DNA of 64,000 nucleotides from NCBI GenBank assembly GCA_009731375.1, contig BJOX01000148.1, positions 516,255 through 580,254 of the forward strand, in the 5' to 3' direction. Within the stretch, counting starts at the first letter, position 1, and the number at the start of each line of letters is the position of its first letter. This document shows positions 11,541 through 21,719 of this stretch, piece after piece. Source of the stretch: Paulinella micropora (taxonomy: Eukaryota; Cercozoa; Imbricatea; Euglyphida). Position numbers and translations under genes: made by a program. A model generated the notes under the pieces. It ran no database searches. It was not told the DNA's origin and worked only from the letters and a program-made list of their open reading frames with translations.

Positions 11541-11728
11541 CCTTCTACAACCCCGACTTCATCAACCCTTTGCATCACGCCCCGACTTCATCAGCCATGG
11601 TCAGGAGTTGGTTGCCTGTTTAGCCCTTGCGCTGCGCGCGATTAACGGCGGACACAAAATCGTCATTGTAGGAGATAGTTAGATCTGAACCCCAGGCTGA
11701 GTTGCCAGTGGCAGAGACCGTCTCCAGG
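11541..11728. repeat. Family E repeat fragment after gap
   Basis: Matches 46626-46815 almost exactly, ends GACCGTCTCCAGG before (GATA)n. Confidence 0.55.
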
Positions 11729-11789
<61 letters not shown>

Positions 11790-11796
11790 ATAGATG

Positions 11797-11846
<50 letters not shown>

Positions 11847-11900
11847 CAGATCAATGTGTCTCGCTGTCGTTTTCTGTGCGAAGACATTGGTTGGCCTAGT

Positions 11901-11998
<98 letters not shown>

Positions 11999-12028
11999 TG
12001 ATAGATAGATAGATAGATGGATGGATAG

Positions 12029-12091
<63 letters not shown>

Positions 12092-12619
12092 TATAAATAG
12101 ATGAAATATCGACTAATGTCAGAAAATGGAGCTTCTGATTTCGTCAACCAAGGAAGTCTGTGGGTAAAGTATTAACCCGATGCCCAGCTAAGCCGTGATG
12201 TTTGCACGGAAGGGACTGATACAGGCGATACCAAAACCTCCCTAGTACCAGGCGGGGCCAGGGCTCGTTCCATAAGCGCCCCTTGCAGAACGAGCTCCCA
12301 CCTCCATTACAGAGGGCCCAGTAAGCAGATGGAGTTTCGAGACTGTTCGACAGTCTAGTATAAACCGACAGAGCACTGTGGGTTTTATTCCGGGCTCAAC
12401 AAGCGAGAAAGGGCACCCTGAGGGAACAGGATTGTGCTTCCCGTCGCTATTTCGGCATGTGACTTATAGGCGTATGGCTAGGCACACATAAGGCACCCCA
12501 CCACGGGCCCAGCATACCCACACCATCCCCTAATTCTCTGTCTGTCGACAGATGGCACCCATTTCAAAAAAACCAGATAGATAGATAGACAGATTGATAG
12601 ATAGATAGATAGATAGATC

Positions 12620-12700
<81 letters not shown>

Positions 12701-12781
12701 GAGATAGATAGATAAATGTGTCTCGCTGTCGTTCTCTGTGCGAAGACAGTTGGTTGGCTTAGTATAGATAAATAGATAGAC

Positions 12782-12842
<61 letters not shown>

Positions 12843-12846
12843 TATC

Positions 12847-12889
<43 letters not shown>

Positions 12890-12930
12890 CGATAGATAGA
12901 TCGATTGATAGATCGATTGATAGATCGATC

Positions 12931-12975
<45 letters not shown>

Positions 12976-12976
12976 T

Positions 12977-13020
<44 letters not shown>
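11726..13020. repeat. GATA arrays around families F and C
   Basis: Blocks 11729-11849, 11903-12100, 12575-12713 and 12767-13020, with GATC/GATT variants near 12890-12930. Confidence 0.8.
12101..12574 (-). repeat. Family C ~470-base repeat with (ATCT)n tail
   Basis: Read in reverse it ends CTGACATTAGTCGATATTTC then (ATCT)n. Contains unique sequence such as GGCACCCTGAGGGAACAGG. No ORF over 60 codons and no clear A/B boxes. Confidence 0.6.
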
Positions 13021-13570
13021 CTCGTGTTGAGAGACCGCGACAGGTTGTGTTCTGAGTCTGTCGCCTGCTTGCGCTTGTTACTGGGGCTGGAGCGCTCATC
13101 GTCCACGGCCTTCACCACGTCCTCCTCACTTCTGCTTGAACCGACTGCACTATCCACGGCCTTGCGCTCGCTGCTAGGGCTGGAACCATCGCCGTGATCA
13201 CCGTCCACGGCCTTCACCACGTCCTCCTCACTTCTGCTTGAACCGACTGCACTATCCACGGCCTTGCGCTCAGCTCCGCTTGACTCAACTTCCAAGCTGG
13301 CCTGATCTTCCTCAAATAGCTTACGGCTCTCGACTGAGTCGACTGCACGTGACGCTGCACAATCTCCTGGCTTTCCTTCACGTAGCTGACGGCCTTCGCT
13401 TGCACGTGACGCTGCACAATCTCCTGGATTTCCTTCACGTAGCTGACGGACTTCGCTTGCATCGGCTGCACAATCTCCCTGCTTTTCTGCAATAACTTTG
13501 CTGCGTTTGCGCAGTGCCCTTTTGGCCTTCCTTCTCGCAGCTCTGAGAGCGTCCTGGTAGGCCTCACCGT
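13021..13570 (-). CDS. Unknown gene charged exon with internal repeats
   Basis: Open for about 180 codons after acceptor TGCAG. Starts DGEAYQDALRAARRKAKRAL RKRSKVIAEK (basic, helical), then three copies of a unit like VRQLREGNPGDCAASRA, then two copies of a 99-base unit encoding ERKAVDSAVGSSRSEEDVVK. The 3' boundary is uncertain; a donor GCG|GTCTCT near 13045 or A|GTCTAT near 13027 is possible before (GATA)n. Confidence 0.5.
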
Positions 13571-14202
13571 CTGCATACATACATACATAGATACATACAT
13601 GCATACATATATGCATGCATGCATGCATGCATGCATGCATACATACATACATACATACAAACATACATACATACATACATACATACATACATACATACAT
13701 ACATACATACGTACGTACATACATACATACATGTATACGTACATACATACATACATACATACATACATACATACATACATGTATACGTACGTACATACAT
13801 ACATACATACATACATACATACATACATGTATACATGTATACATACATACATACATACATGCATACATACATACATACATACGTGCTTTCTGACCTTGCA
13901 CCTTCCAGACTAAGCTGAGACAACCGCGCCAACATACATACATACATGTATACGTACATACATACATACATACATACATACATACATGCATGCATACATA
14001 CATACATACATACATGCTTCTTACCTTGCACCTTCCAGACTAAGCTGAGACAACCGCGCCAAGCCAGACACAACAATGACACCTACATGCATACACATAG
14101 ATACATAATAATTATGTGCGTATGTATGTATGTATGTATGTATGTATGTATGTATTTGTTTATTTACATATGTGTACATACATACATACATACATACATA
14201 CA

Positions 14203-14233
<31 letters not shown>

Positions 14234-14889
14234 GCATACATACATACATACATACATACATACATACATACATACATGCATACATACATACATACATACA
14301 TACATACATACATACATACACACCCTGCAGCAAAATAAGACGGTCTAACATATGTCAGCCATTCATTCATACATACATACATACATATATGTATGTATGT
14401 ACATACATACATACATATATACATACATATATACATACATATATACATGCATACATACATGCATACATACATACATACATACATACATACATAAATATAT
14501 ACATACATATATACATACATATATACATACATATATACATACATACATACATTCATACATACATACATACATACATACATACATACATACATACATACAT
14601 ACATACATACATACATAACAGCGGAGTCCAGCCACGCGCCGTTTTGCTCTTGTTACTATTACTGTTACTAGTATTATTTTCCTTGTTATTATTGTTATAA
14701 TATTGTTACTATAGACGCTTAGAGTTTGTGTGTGCTTTTTTCCAACCTGTTGCTGGGATAGAGACACGGTACGCAGCTGTCCTGTCTTGTCTTTCAACGG
14801 ACATAGCTGAGCAAAGCAATTGCCTTTTTTGTCCGGTTGGGCAGATGCATTGCCAATTTTCCCTGGGGGGTCGGTTTCTTGTTGCTGCG

Positions 14890-14945
<56 letters not shown>

Positions 14946-14974
14946 CAGACAGGCAGAGAGAGCGACAGACAGGC

Positions 14975-15011
<37 letters not shown>

Positions 15012-15245
15012 GATAGAAAACAAGGTCGGTAAATGCATCGGCATAGCACAATCCATTTATTTAAGACAAGAAATAGACAGGTAGATATCTGACCCATGCT
15101 CTTAGGTCGAGAGTAGACTTTTCCTCTTTACACCTTTAAGTATCATGTACAATAGACAAGTAGATATGGTACCCATGCTCTGAGATCGAGCGTAAATATT
15201 TCGTTGCTGTCTGCTGGTAAGTGGCTGAAGATGGAGGAGGAGGAG

Positions 15246-15283
<38 letters not shown>

Positions 15284-15810
15284 GGAGGAGGAAGAAGAAG
15301 AAGAAGAAGAAGTAGAAGAAGAAGAAGAAGAAGAGGGGGGAGGAAAGGGAAGTTTGCCAGGTGAGAGGAGGAGGAGAGGAGAGACAAGAACTTCCTGCGT
15401 GTTCTTGTCCATTGGAGGAAGGAAAGGAGGAGGAGAAGGAGAAGGAGCAGGAGGAGCAGGAGGAGGAGGAGGAGGAGAAGAAGAAGAAGAAGAAGAAGAA
15501 AAACAGAGTAGTGGAGGAGGAGGAGGAGGAGGAGGAGAAGAAGCAGAAGAAGAAGAAGAAGAAGAAGAAGAAGAAGAAGAAGAAGAAGAAGAAGAAGAGA
15601 GTAGAGGAGATGTGGGCTTGGCGGGGCTGTGGCTGGAGAAGGTAAGCAGGTAAAGGTAAAAGCGCTGGGAAGGTAAGGTTGAGGTCGGGATTGAATGACG
15701 GGGATTTTTTGCGCATGATGCAGTAGCAGTTGTAGTAGTAATAGGAGTAGAAGAAGATAAAGGAGAAGAAGTGGGAGGAGGAATTGTCGTAGTAGTAGTA
15801 GTAGTAGTAA

Positions 15811-15853
<43 letters not shown>

Positions 15854-17021
15854 CGTAGTAGTAGTAGTCGTATTAGTAGTGGTGGTGGTGGTGGTGGCGG
15901 TGGTGGTAGAAGAAGAAGATGAAGGAGCAGTTGAGGGAGAAGACGACGACGACGACGACGAAGAAGAAGAAGAAGAAGAAGAAGAAGGAGGAGGAGGAGG
16001 AGGTGGAGGAGGAGGAGGATGGAAAACAGGAGGTGGAAGAGCGCTGTGAGACCCACACTGCTCAAATCTGCATACATACATGCATACAAGCATACATAGA
16101 TACATAGATACATACATAGAAATAGCAGGTGGAGGAGCGGTGTGAGGGCCAAACTGCTCAATGCTGTATACATACATACATACATACATACATACATACA
16201 TACATACATGCTTACCTACATACAACATTCATACCTGAATGGTTTAACGCAAAGCCAGCGTGGCAACCTTGCCCTGTATACATACACACATACACACATA
16301 CATTCATGCATACATACATGCAGATATACATATATACATATACATATACATACATGCATTCATTCATACATACGTACATACATACATACATACATACATA
16401 CATACATACATACATACATACCTACACTATACACCATACATACATACATGTGTACACTACCTGAATAAAGAATTCACGACAGACCCTCTCTCCTACACAC
16501 TATCAGATGTATGATTGATTATATTGTGCTATATCGGTCATATTATTTGTGTGGTTTGTTTTTCTTCTATTTTGCTTCACATGCTGATCATATCTATTTC
16601 TTGTTACCTATTGCTACCTATTTACTTCCCCTCTCTTCTCAAAATTTCCTCAAAGGTTTCTCTCTGTGTCTGTCTGTCTGTCTGTACGTATGTATGTATG
16701 TATGAATGTATGTTAAGCGTGTATGTATCTGCGTACATACGTATGTGCGCATGCACATACGTATGTATGCATGTATTACTATGCATACCTGGAGATACAA
16801 TTCAAAGACCCATACCCCTCTCTTCTCAAAATTTTCTCAAAGGCCTCTCCCTAATTTATGCATGTATGCATGTCTGTCTGTCTGTATGCCTGTATGCATG
16901 CTTGCACGTATGTATGCGTTTATGTATGTACGTATGGATACCTGAAGAAAGAATTTACGATACACCCTTGTCCATCCCCTTCTCTGCTTAAAATCTCCTC
17001 AAACGTTTGTTCCGCATCGGG
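13021..17021 (-). CDS. Split gene of unknown function (six hand-spliced exons)
   Basis: Exons 17021-16942, 16273-16235, 16067-15173, 14884-14747, 14082-14025 and 13570-~13030 join in phase at every junction with GT-AG sites. Product order: PDAEQTFEEILSREGDGQGC, a short basic exon (ARLPRWLCVKPF), a long Ser/Thr/Pro low-complexity exon ending SNEIFTLDLRAW, QQETDPPGKIGNASAQPD, VSLLCLAWRGCLSLVWKVQ, and a charged exon starting DGEAYQDALRAARRKAKRAL. No known domain is recognised. A 5' exon may lie at 17157-17235 (VDKCVRIVQELGFIQSDRKF), but its phase does not fit directly. It may continue left into the exons at 1-1295, which would put LINE copy 1 in an intron. Introns carry TACA arrays and repeated exon edges. 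Confidence 0.5.
13571..14024. repeat. Intron: TACA arrays with one repeated exon edge
   Basis: (TACA)n with ATGC and ACGT variants; a copy of the preceding exon's 3' edge is at 13884-13933. Confidence 0.65.
14025..14082 (-). CDS. Unknown gene exon (VSLLCLAWRGCLSLVWKVQ)
   Basis: 58 bases, acceptor TGTAG, consensus donor CAAG|GTAAGA, phase 0 to 1. Reads VSLLCLAWRGCLSLVWKVQ. Its last 45 bases with a weaker donor (GTCAGA) are repeated at 13884-13933 in the downstream intron. Confidence 0.45.
14083..14746. repeat. Intron: TATG/TACA arrays
   Basis: 14115-14618 arrays, with a 35-base island near 14326-14355; 14619-14746 unrecognised, containing a short exon-like stretch (AKRRVAGLRC on minus) that I could not place. 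Confidence 0.55.
14747..14884 (-). CDS. Unknown gene exon (QQETDPPGKIGNASAQPD)
   Basis: 46 codons, phase 0 to 0. Acceptor CGCAG preceded by a ~110-base (TC)n tract, donor ACAG|GTTGGA. Reads QQETDPPGKIGNASAQPDKK, NCFAQLCPLKDKTGQLRTVS. Hydrophilic, no family recognised. Confidence 0.5.
14895..15172. repeat. (GA)n and intron remainder
   Basis: 14895-15013 is (GA)n, that is (TC)n on the coding strand ending 5 bases from the acceptor at 14885. 15014-15172 holds a copy of the previous exon's 3' edge. Confidence 0.6.
15173..16067 (-). CDS. Unknown gene long low-complexity exon
   Basis: 895 bases open on the minus strand, phase 2 to 0, acceptor TGCAG, donor ATGG|GTACCA. Starts FEQCGSHSALPPPVF, passes through Pro, Ser and Thr runs, with unique islands (AKNPRHSIPTSTLPSQRFYL, MDKNTQEVLVSPLLLLSPGK), and ends LPADSNEIFTLDLRAW. 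A second copy of the 3' edge with its donor is at 15085-15120, and of the 5' edge at 16128-16170. The arrays are GAA, GGA and AGT on the plus strand. Confidence 0.45.
16068..16941. repeat. Introns: TACA arrays and repeated exon edges
   Basis: 16068-16234 and 16274-16450 are TACA arrays with an exon-edge copy; 16450-16941 holds three degenerate copies of exon 17021-16942 separated by TATG and TCTG arrays. Confidence 0.55.
16235..16273 (-). CDS. Unknown gene small exon (ARLPRWLCVKPF)
   Basis: 39 bases between acceptor ATACAG and donor CAG|GTATGA. In the phase set by its neighbours it reads ARLPRWLCVKPF. It could instead be another degenerate edge copy of the preceding exon. Confidence 0.35.
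16942..17021 (-). CDS. Unknown gene exon (PDAEQTFEEILSREGDGQGC)
   Basis: 80 bases, acceptor CATCAG, donor TTCAG|GTATCC, phase 0 to 2. Reads PDAEQTFEEILSREGDGQGC IVNSFF. Three degenerate copies follow in the intron: 16785-16852 (AFEKILRREGYGS), 16628-16660 (TFEEILRREGK) and 16450-16490. Confidence 0.45.
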
Positions 17022-17156
17022 CTGATGGGAAACACTGAAGAGCTGCAGACTGCCAGACAGCAAACCTAACGTTGCGTAGATATAGATATGCAGACATGCA
17101 GAATATTACATCAGTGATGAGATGCGGTGAAGGGCTGAAGGTGCCAGACAGCAGAC

Positions 17157-17235
17157 CTGGGATGTTACCACTTCGAAACTTGCGGTCGCTTTGGATGAAC
17201 CCAAGTTCTTGGACTATCCTCACACACTTGTCCAC
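17157..17235 (-). CDS. Possible exon (VDKCVRIVQELGFIQSDRKF)
   Basis: Reads VDKCVRIVQELGFIQSDRKF RSGNIP on the minus strand between acceptor TCGAG and donor CAG|GTCTGC. Protein-like, but it forms one arm of a ~200-base palindrome whose other arm encodes nearly the same peptide on the plus strand. Family not recognised. Confidence 0.3.
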
Positions 17236-17368
17236 CTCGAAAATTTGCTAGAAAATAGCCAAACCTGTTTTGGCTATTTTCTATCAAATTTTCGAGGTGG
17301 ATAAATGTGTGAGGATAGTCCAAGAACTTGAGTTCATCCAAACCGACCGCAAGTTTGAAGTGGGAAGT
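17165..17368. repeat. Long palindrome, ~97-base arms
   Basis: The arms run from CCACTTCGAAACTTGCGGTC to GACCGCAAGTTTGAAGTGG, about 90% matched, almost no loop (centre near 17267). Each arm encodes DKCVRIVQEL on its outgoing or incoming strand. Confidence 0.65.
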
Positions 17369-17851
17369 GCACGGTATGAGATGGTATGGGATAGTATGGG
17401 ATGGTATGGGATGGTATGTGATGATATGGTATGGTATGGGATGGTATGGTATGGGATGGGATGGGATGGTATGGGATGGTATGTTATGGTATGGTATGGT
17501 ATGATATGGTATGGTATGGTATGGTATAGTATGGTATGGTATGGTATGGTATGGTATGGTATGGTAGGTATGGTATGGTAATATGGTACGGCTATGGTAT
17601 GGCTAGGATGGCTAGGGCATGGCTAGGGCATGGCTAGGCTATGGTATGGTGGGACCCCACTGGTAGAGCTGCTTTACTCCCAACACACACACCGCGCCTT
17701 CAGCTCGCTTCTTGTTGCGCCGGAACGGGCCTGTCGAATACATCATAGTGTTCGTCTAACCTGAAATTTGTCTTCTCTCCATCGATACTATTATGTTGAA
17801 TGTGAAACGCGGAGCACGTCGTATCATCCATGCATCCTTCCATCTACCTAC

Positions 17852-17930
<79 letters not shown>
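17369..17930. repeat. (ATGGT)n pentamer array, unique stretch, TATC array
   Basis: 17375-17650 interrupted (GGTAT)n; 17651-17845 unrecognised; 17846-17930 (TATC)n. Confidence 0.7.
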
Positions 17931-18271
17931 CGGGAAGCACAATCCTGTTCCCTCAGGGTGCCCTTTCTCGCTTGTTGAGCCCGGAATAAAACCCACAGTG
18001 CTCTGTCGGTTTATACTAGACTGTCGAACAGTCTCGAAACTCCATCTGCTTACTGGGCCCTCTGTAATGGAGGTGGGAGCTCGTTCTGCAAGGGGCGCTT
18101 TATGGAACGAGCCCTGGCCCCGCCTGGTACTAGGGAGCTTTGGTATTGCCTGTATCAGTCCCTTCCGTGCAAACATCACGGCTTAGCTGGGCATCGGGTT
18201 AATACTTTACCCACAGACTTCCTGGTTGACGAAATCAGAAGCTCCTTTTTTCTGACATTAGTCGATATTTC
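17931..18271 (+). repeat. Family C repeat, 5' truncated
   Basis: From CGGGAAGCACAATCCTG to GTCGATATTTC, then (ATCT)n. Flanked by TATC arrays on both sides. Confidence 0.6.
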
Positions 18272-18352
<81 letters not shown>

Positions 18353-18400
18353 CCTATTAGATAGATAGACAGACAGATAGATAGATAGATAGATATATAG

Positions 18401-18431
<31 letters not shown>

Positions 18432-18447
18432 GATGGAAGGATGGGTG

Positions 18448-18484
<37 letters not shown>

Positions 18485-18487
18485 ATG

Positions 18488-18556
<69 letters not shown>

Positions 18557-18985
18557 GTATCGAAGCTCTTATCGTGAGTTTATCAACTGGTGGCTCCCGC
18601 GTTATCACATCAATCACGTGGTGATAACATCAATCACGTGGTGATCGACGGAGAAGGATAAGATCCAAATCTGACCATTGTGCTATGGTGTACGCGAGGC
18701 AGGAAGAGTTGATAGCTCATACTTGCAGAGTGTCTAGCCCCAGACTCCTTCTTGAGTTGACATGGCTTCTTAGGAATTCATGCAAATATTTGCGTTAGGG
18801 GAGTGTCCTGAATGCCGAAATCCCCTATTTTTGGCAGTACCTTGGATCGTGCGTTCGCTGACAGGAAAAGGAAAAACTGAAGGAAGCACCAAGGTGTAGG
18901 CGAATTTTTCAACATTTGGGTCGGTTGGACTTCGCATTCTCTGTACATGTGTATATGTATGTTTATTACGAGTATTATTATTACA
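18272..18985. repeat. TATC then GATA arrays and a unique stretch
   Basis: 18272-18356 TATC switches to GATA at 18357-18556. 18557-18985 is unrecognised, but 18700-18835 resembles 26525-26675 (GCAAATATTTGCGTTAGGG in both), so it is a dispersed repeat. Confidence 0.6.
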
Positions 18986-19126
18986 TTTCTTCTTCTTCTT
19001 CTTCTTCTTCTTCTTCTTCTTCTTCTTCTTCTTCTTCTTCTTCTCTTCTTCTTCTTCTTCTTCTTCTTCTTCTTCTTCTTCTTCTTCTTCTTCTTCTTCT
19101 TCTTCTTCTTCTTCTTCTTCTTCTTG

Positions 19127-19203
<77 letters not shown>

Positions 19204-19284
19204 CTTCTTCTTCTTCTTCTTCTTCTTCTTCTTCTTCTTCTTCTTCTTCTTCTTCTTCTTCTTCTTCTTCTTCTTCTCATATTA

Positions 19285-19353
<69 letters not shown>
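18986..19353. repeat. (CTT)n, (ACT)n, (CTT)n, (ATT)n
   Basis: Four trimer blocks in series, ending at the SINE head at 19354. Confidence 0.85.
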
Positions 19354-19354
<1 letters not shown>

Positions 19355-19455
19355 GGACACCGTGATAGCCCAGTGGTCAAGTTCTACCATCTGGGCCCTG
19401 TCGCCAGTTCGATTCCCGTCGGTGCCACCAGTATTTTCATTGAACATACCGGTCT
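19354..19455 (+). mobile_element. Family A SINE head, cut by gap
   Basis: tRNA-like head with both boxes, identical to the reference copy, follows (ATT)n and ends at a gap. Confidence 0.7.
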
Positions 19456-19950
19456 NNNNNNNNNNNNNNNNNNNNNNNNNNNNNNNNNNNNNNNNNNNNN
19501 NNNNNNNNNNNNNNNNNNNNNNNNNNNNNNNNNNNNNNNNNNNNNNNNNNNNNNNNNNNNNNNNNNNNNNNNNNNNNNNNNNNNNNNNNNNNNNNNNNNN
19601 NNNNNNNNNNNNNNNNNNNNNNNNNNNNNNNNNNNNNNNNNNNNNNNNNNNNNNNNNNNNNNNNNNNNNNNNNNNNNNNNNNNNNNNNNNNNNNNNNNNN
19701 NNNNNNNNNNNNNNNNNNNNNNNNNNNNNNNNNNNNNNNNNNNNNNNNNNNNNNNNNNNNNNNNNNNNNNNNNNNNNNNNNNNNNNNNNNNNNNNNNNNN
19801 NNNNNNNNNNNNNNNNNNNNNNNNNNNNNNNNNNNNNNNNNNNNNNNNNNNNNNNNNNNNNNNNNNNNNNNNNNNNNNNNNNNNNNNNNNNNNNNNNNNN
19901 NNNNNNNNNNNNNNNNNNNNNNNNNNNNNNNNNNNNNNNNNNNNNNNNNN
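19456..19950. other. Assembly gap
   Basis: 495 N between a SINE and family G. Confidence 0.99.
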
Positions 19951-20148
19951 GACGTCTTGCAAGAGGTTGCTGGGACTGCGGAATAACCTCGGCTTAGTGC
20001 AGTCTTGCCCTCAGGAGCTCCATCGGTGGCCCCGATCATCAGGCGAGAGACTGACACGGGGGGGTGGAGGACCTCGAACAAGGGTATTGGAGGCTTATGT
20101 CCGTTGAGGATATGCCATTAGCTGCATCAGTACGCCTCAGATATAGTA
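19951..20148 (+). repeat. Family G repeat, 3' part after gap
   Basis: From GACGTCTTGCAAGAGGTTGC to CCTCAGATATAGT and an ATT array. Same 3' end as at 26372. Confidence 0.6.
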
Positions 20149-20152
20149 TTAC

Positions 20153-20183
<31 letters not shown>

Positions 20184-20200
20184 GCTATTTTTGTTGTTGC

Positions 20201-20244
<44 letters not shown>

Positions 20245-20274
20245 GTAATAATAATAATAATAATAATAACATAT

Positions 20275-20306
<32 letters not shown>

Positions 20307-20362
20307 TTTATTACTATTATTATTATTATTATTATTATTATTATCATTATTATTATTATTAT
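20149..20362. repeat. ATT/AAT arrays
   Basis: Alternating sense blocks between a family G tail and a truncated SINE. Confidence 0.75.
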
Positions 20363-20488
20363 CGGGCCCTGTCGCCAGTTCGATTCCCGCCGGTGCCACC
20401 AGTATTTTCATTGAACATACCGGTCTATTTCTGGACCAGTATTTTCATTGAACATACCGGCCCGTCTGGAAGTGTTGGAACTGCCCTT
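20363..20488 (+). mobile_element. Family A SINE fragment, 5' truncated, cut by gap
   Basis: Starts within the head (GGGCCCTGTCGCCAG), keeps the B box and the internal duplication, and runs into a gap. Confidence 0.7.
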
Positions 20489-20968
20489 NNNNNNNNNNNN
20501 NNNNNNNNNNNNNNNNNNNNNNNNNNNNNNNNNNNNNNNNNNNNNNNNNNNNNNNNNNNNNNNNNNNNNNNNNNNNNNNNNNNNNNNNNNNNNNNNNNNN
20601 NNNNNNNNNNNNNNNNNNNNNNNNNNNNNNNNNNNNNNNNNNNNNNNNNNNNNNNNNNNNNNNNNNNNNNNNNNNNNNNNNNNNNNNNNNNNNNNNNNNN
20701 NNNNNNNNNNNNNNNNNNNNNNNNNNNNNNNNNNNNNNNNNNNNNNNNNNNNNNNNNNNNNNNNNNNNNNNNNNNNNNNNNNNNNNNNNNNNNNNNNNNN
20801 NNNNNNNNNNNNNNNNNNNNNNNNNNNNNNNNNNNNNNNNNNNNNNNNNNNNNNNNNNNNNNNNNNNNNNNNNNNNNNNNNNNNNNNNNNNNNNNNNNNN
20901 NNNNNNNNNNNNNNNNNNNNNNNNNNNNNNNNNNNNNNNNNNNNNNNNNNNNNNNNNNNNNNNNNNNN
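20489..20968. other. Assembly gap
   Basis: 480 N between two SINE parts. Confidence 0.99.
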
Positions 20969-21123
20969 GTATTTTCATTGAACATACCGGTCCGTCTGGA
21001 AGTGTTGGAACTGCCCGTGCGGGGGTGTCATTAGAGCCTATCGTCAATTCTTCGTACTCCCCTCACGGGTGAGACGATGGAGGCGCATGTGCAGATTTGC
21101 ATCAGCCATTGACAGAGAAGCAC
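20969..21123 (+). mobile_element. Family A SINE 3' part after gap
   Basis: Body from TATTTTCATTGAACATACCGG to GACAGAGAAGCACT and (ATT)n tail. Confidence 0.7.

Positions 21124-21719
<596 letters not shown>

Larger units (their letters stand above)
10634..12766 (+). repeat. Family F: four ~52-base islands within GATA arrays
   Basis: Copies at 10634-10685, 10756-10806, 11850-11902 and 12714-12766, built on TGTCTCGCTGTCGTTTTCTG and GGTTGGCCTAGTATAG. Between them lie (GATA)n, family D, a gap, family E and family C. Confidence 0.55.

Noticed and set aside
10686-12147. Long frames reading [11 protein letters not shown] or IHTYIHTYIHT across GATA and TACA arrays, here and throughout the window
   Set aside because: They are translations of tetranucleotide repeats, open in several frames on both strands, with no unique coding content.
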